Part shown: piece after piece, positions 5,274 through 6,393 of the stretch | Position numbering within the stretch: the stretch's first letter is position 1 | Layout: each line of letters begins with the position of its first letter | Assembly: GCA_023133185.1 (NCBI GenBank) | Contig: JAGLWX010000474.1 | Location: forward strand, 1-6,393 | Source of the DNA: Fidelibacterota bacterium | Lineage (GTDB): Bacteria; Fidelibacterota; UBA2242 | Direction of reading: 5' to 3' | DNA: 6,393 bases | Made by a program: the position numbers and the translations under genes | The notes under the pieces: generated by a model | The model's database searches: none | What the model was told of the DNA's origin: nothing | What the model saw: only the letters and a program-made list of their open reading frames with translations

Positions 5274-5290
5274 TATCCTTCTGAAGGATA
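5274..5290. repeat. Perfect short hairpin downstream of the T9SS cargo gene
   Basis: TATCCTT (5274-5280), loop CTG, AAGGATA (5284-5290): a seven-base stem 17 bases after the stop of the T9SS gene. In the transcript the stem is followed by A residues, not U, so it is not a classical intrinsic terminator; it may mark a processed 3' end. Confidence 0.5.
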
Positions 5291-5307
5291 ATATGAATGA
5301 CAATTCT

Positions 5308-6318
5308 TTATTGTAATAAAAGCAATTTTTTTGTTTTTGTAAAAGTCTTTTCTTTAGATCTTGCCACTATCTGATAAAAATACATTCCGGTTGAAACTTT
5401 ATTGCCAAATTGATCTTTACCATCCCAAATGATCTTATAATATTTTGCTTCTTGTTCTTCATTTACTATTGTCTTTATTTCCCTTCCGAGTAAGTCATAT
5501 ATTCTGATGCAAACATAGTTGTGCTCTGGAATGCCGTATTCTATAGTTGTTTGCGGATTAAAAGGATTTGGATAATTTTGAGAGAGAAAATAATCCTTTG
5601 GAATTTGTAGAACTTCATCACCCTTTACTCCAACAAATGGCGTCACATGAACTACTAAAGTATCACTGTCATATGACGAGCTATCATCCATAGCAGTAAA
5701 AATGAGGATTTCAGTTCCTGACCAATCCAGAGGCGCTGACAATACAGCTATATTTGAGGCATCATCTATCTCGACTATCACAGAGTCATTGCCAGTTACC
5801 GACCAATGTAGAGTCGAATCCGGATCGTCGATGTCTTGTACATAATCGTTCAGTCTTAAAGTGATTGTTGAATCGGCATGAAAAGTGAGGGTATCCGGAA
5901 ATCCGGTAATGACCGGTGCATAATTTGAATATCCCTCAAGATTAAGTTCAATAACATCTCCATTGGCTGTCCAAATTGGATTCCCGGGTCCTAAAATCAA
6001 TGCTATATGATTATTGATGTAAAATATTAGTGTATCGCCTGGTTCAGCCCCTTCATCAACTTCAGATGTGTAGGAATCATCTCTGTAAGTTGCTAAAAAC
6101 CCATATTGTCCTTCTGTATGCACTGAAAAAGCACCACAACAGATACCATCGGGGTCAAAAACACTAATTACGGAACCAGTGGCAACCGGATTGCCATTAA
6201 AAGTGGTAACAGCACTAAAAAAGTTTACCCATTCATTTGTTGGAATAACTTGAGCAGTGGCAATTAAATAAGGTATAAGAAAAATAATAAGTAATTTCAA
6301 TGTGAATATCTTTTTCAT
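5308..6318 (-). CDS. Secreted protein with T9SS type A C-terminal sorting domain
   Basis: Complete 336-residue exported protein. Signal peptide 1-22 ends ATA before Q23. Residues about 27-128 form a module (NEWVNFFSAVTTFNGNPV, ISVFDPDGICCGAF, GQYGFLATYRDD, VDEGAEPGDTLIFYIN, PIWTANGDVIELNL) of a kind I recall from large secreted FCB proteins; its function is unknown. Residues about 131-226 are a cadherin/Ig-like domain (VQDIDDPDSTLHWSVTGND, then APLDWSGTEILIFTAMDDSS). The C-terminus (245-336) is a type IX secretion sorting domain with the hallmark QNYPNPFNPQTTIEY (247-261), IYDLLGREI, GMYFYQI and the basic tail TKTKKLLLLQ. The protein is therefore probably passed across the outer membrane and attached to the surface or released. 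No catalytic motif is seen, so a structural or adhesive role is only a guess. A strong Shine-Dalgarno site fixes the start. It follows the preceding gene by 36 bases, suggesting an operon. Confidence 0.93.
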   Translation of the reverse strand: MKKIFTLKLLIIFLIPYLIATAQVIPTNEWVNFFSAVTTFNGNPVATGSVISVFDPDGICCGAFSVHTEGQYGFLATYRDDSYTSEVDEGAEPGDTLIFYINNHIALILGPGNPIWTANGDVIELNLEGYSNYAPVITGFPDTLTFHADSTITLRLNDYVQDIDDPDSTLHWSVTGNDSVIVEIDDASNIAVLSAPLDWSGTEILIFTAMDDSSSYDSDTLVVHVTPFVGVKGDEVLQIPKDYFLSQNYPNPFNPQTTIEYGIPEHNYVCIRIYDLLGREIKTIVNEEQEAKYYKIIWDGKDQFGNKVSTGMYFYQIVARSKEKTFTKTKKLLLLQ

Positions 6319-6325
6319 GAAGTTT

Positions 6326-6331
6326 CTCCTT
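6326..6331 (-). promoter_or_regulatory. Shine-Dalgarno site of the T9SS cargo gene
   Basis: On the minus strand this reads AAGGAG, within AAAAGGAG, with seven bases before the ATG at 6318. It is the strongest ribosome binding site in the window and decides the start. Its presence shows this organism uses Shine-Dalgarno initiation at least for some genes, unlike typical Bacteroidota. Confidence 0.85.
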
Positions 6332-6334
6332 TTA

Positions 6335-6352
6335 TAAACTTCGGAAGGTTTA
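6335..6352 (-). other. Small intergenic hairpin between two T9SS cargo genes
   Basis: The mRNA-sense strand reads TAAACCTTCCGAAGTTTA. TAAAC pairs with GTTTA, and TT pairs with AA around a CCG loop, with one bulged C. It sits between the stop of the upstream partial gene and the Shine-Dalgarno site of the next. There is no following U-run, so it is not a canonical terminator. It might protect a transcript end or tune translation, which is inference only. Confidence 0.35.
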
Positions 6353-6354
6353 CA

Positions 6355-6393
6355 CTATCTCAAAAACACCATCTTTTGGGTTTTTATATAATT
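6355..6393 (-). CDS. C-terminal tail of a second T9SS cargo protein (partial, runs off the right edge)
   Basis: Only 12 codons and a TAG stop (6355-6357) are visible: NYIKTQKMVFLR. This is the pattern at the end of T9SS type A sorting domains (a basic, aromatic/aliphatic last strand), and it aligns with the end of the next gene, FTKTKKLLLLQ. The stop lies 36 bases before the ATG of that gene on the same strand, so the two are probably co-transcribed. Another frame across the same bases is also open (LYKNPKDGVFEIV, stop TAA), but it does not match a known terminus. The call rests on a very short stretch. Confidence 0.6.
   Translation of the reverse strand, partial: NYIKTQKMVFLR

Noticed and set aside
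5274..5290. Intrinsic terminator for the T9SS gene
   Set aside because: The stem is good, but on the transcribed strand it is followed by A residues, not a U-run, so I list it only as a hairpin.

Overview
The window looks like part of a bacterial chromosome from the FCB superphylum (Bacteroidota, Ignavibacteria, Calditrichota, Neomarinimicrobiota, KSB1 and relatives). The main support is a protein with an unmistakable type IX secretion (T9SS) C-terminal sorting domain, plus what reads as the tail of a second one at the right edge. A Bacteroidota-style Wzi-like outer-membrane protein and lipoprotein/outer-membrane signal peptides agree with this. Clear Shine-Dalgarno sites before two genes argue mildly against a classical Bacteroidota genome and for one of the deeper FCB lineages. 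The phylum cannot be fixed from this sequence alone.

All supported genes lie on the minus strand. Reading in the direction of transcription (right to left): the last 12 codons of a probable T9SS cargo protein (6355-6393); 36 bases later a complete secreted T9SS cargo protein (5308-6318); a Wzi-like outer-membrane beta-barrel (3587-5137); a 587-base non-coding stretch packed with low-complexity 'word' repeats; an AAA+/DUF4143 ATPase (1827-2999) in distinctly AT-rich DNA; a 325-base gap with more repeats and palindromes; a UDP-N-acetylglucosamine 2-epimerase (410-1501); and the N-terminal part of a lipoprotein running off the left edge (1-293).

Functionally this is mostly a cell-surface neighbourhood. 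The epimerase supplies UDP-ManNAc for surface polysaccharide, the Wzi-like protein belongs to a family tied to capsule attachment at the outer membrane, and the T9SS proteins and lipoprotein are exported. The DUF4143 ATPase does not fit this theme and looks like an insertion, judging by base composition and by its repeat-rich flanks.

The most unusual feature is the intergenic DNA. Several degenerate short-word repeat families (RTYRAG hexamers, GAGACAA, TTCGTGAATT, CAGATAAACACAG, ATTGGT, AAATATC, CTTTCGCAAAG palindromes) recur between genes. In places they run into coding sequence: the hydrophobic core of the Wzi-like signal peptide, and the last codons and stop of the epimerase. I see no CRISPR array, tRNA, rRNA, transposase or recognisable new defence system.
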